A stretch of DNA of 6,076 bases from Clostridia bacterium (GTDB lineage Bacteria; Bacillota_A; Clostridia; Oscillospirales; CAG-272): NCBI GenBank assembly GCA_017533545.1, contig JAFXHW010000075.1, positions 1 to 6,076 on the forward strand. The letters run 5' to 3'. The first letter of the stretch is position 1; the number at the start of each line of letters is the position of its first letter. Positions 6,052 through 6,076 of the stretch are shown one piece after another. The position numbers were made by a program, and so were the translations under genes. The notes beneath the pieces are model-generated. The model made no database searches and was not told the origin of the DNA. It saw only the letters and a program-made list of their open reading frames with translations.

Positions 6052-6076
6052 TCACTTTCCGGCTTCAACCGATGCA
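6052..6076 (-). CDS. Possible 3' end of an upstream gene (adk by synteny)
   Basis: One minus-strand frame reads ASVEAGK and then TGA (6052-6054), 14 bases before the map ATG. The order secY-adk-map is standard in this cluster, so these codons could be the end of adenylate kinase. Seven residues are too few to identify a protein, and another frame stays open through map, so this rests on spacing and gene order only. Confidence 0.3.

Noticed and set aside
6038..6055. GTG start for map six codons upstream
   Set aside because: The extra MIFGLF is not part of the family N-terminus, and the only purine-rich stretch is too close to the GTG.
1..6076. A novel accessory system (defence, mobile element, CRISPR)
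   Set aside because: No direct repeats with spacers, transposase, integrase or toxin-like genes are visible; nearly all the sequence is accounted for by core genes.

Overview
The window looks like a chromosomal piece of a Bacillota bacterium, most likely a member of the Clostridia. The reasons are gene order and sequence type: map, a KOW-domain protein, infA, rpmJ, rpsM, rpsK, rpsD, rpoA and rplQ follow one another on the minus strand, with rpsD kept inside the alpha operon (Bacillus has moved it elsewhere) and a KOW protein between map and infA (a Gram-positive trait). Most genes have strong purine-rich Shine-Dalgarno sequences, and S4 and L36 are the zinc-binding forms. Base composition looks moderate, near half GC by eye; I did not count it.

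Region 1 (1-1548) is a divergent pair. A HAD-IIA phosphatase, cut off by the left edge, reads leftward from 636, and a type II pantothenate kinase (coaW) reads rightward from 727. The 90-base gap holds a good promoter for the phosphatase, a -10-like box for coaW that overlaps it, and a small perfect inverted repeat.

Region 2 (1549-1646) is a 98-base convergent junction with two hairpin terminators, one for coaW and one for the ribosomal operon.

Region 3 (1647-6076, minus strand) is the distal part of the spc/alpha ribosomal cluster. It codes for N-terminal methionine removal (Map), a small KOW RNA-binding protein, initiation factor IF-1, ribosomal proteins L36, S13, S11, S4 and L17, and the RNA polymerase alpha subunit. 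Most gaps are 15-23 bases, and map and the KOW gene overlap by one base. Two gaps are longer: 84 bases before rpsM (with a hairpin) and 110 bases before rpoA. These are the likeliest places for local control. A few codons of an upstream gene, perhaps adk by synteny, may lie at the right edge.

I see no CRISPR array, mobile element, RNA gene or accessory defence system, and no gene-free stretch above 300 bases. The ribosomal part is ordinary core genome. The points worth a second look are the kinase/phosphatase pair and its shared control region, the two long spacers, an odd residue in IF-1, and the absence of the usual genes after rplQ.
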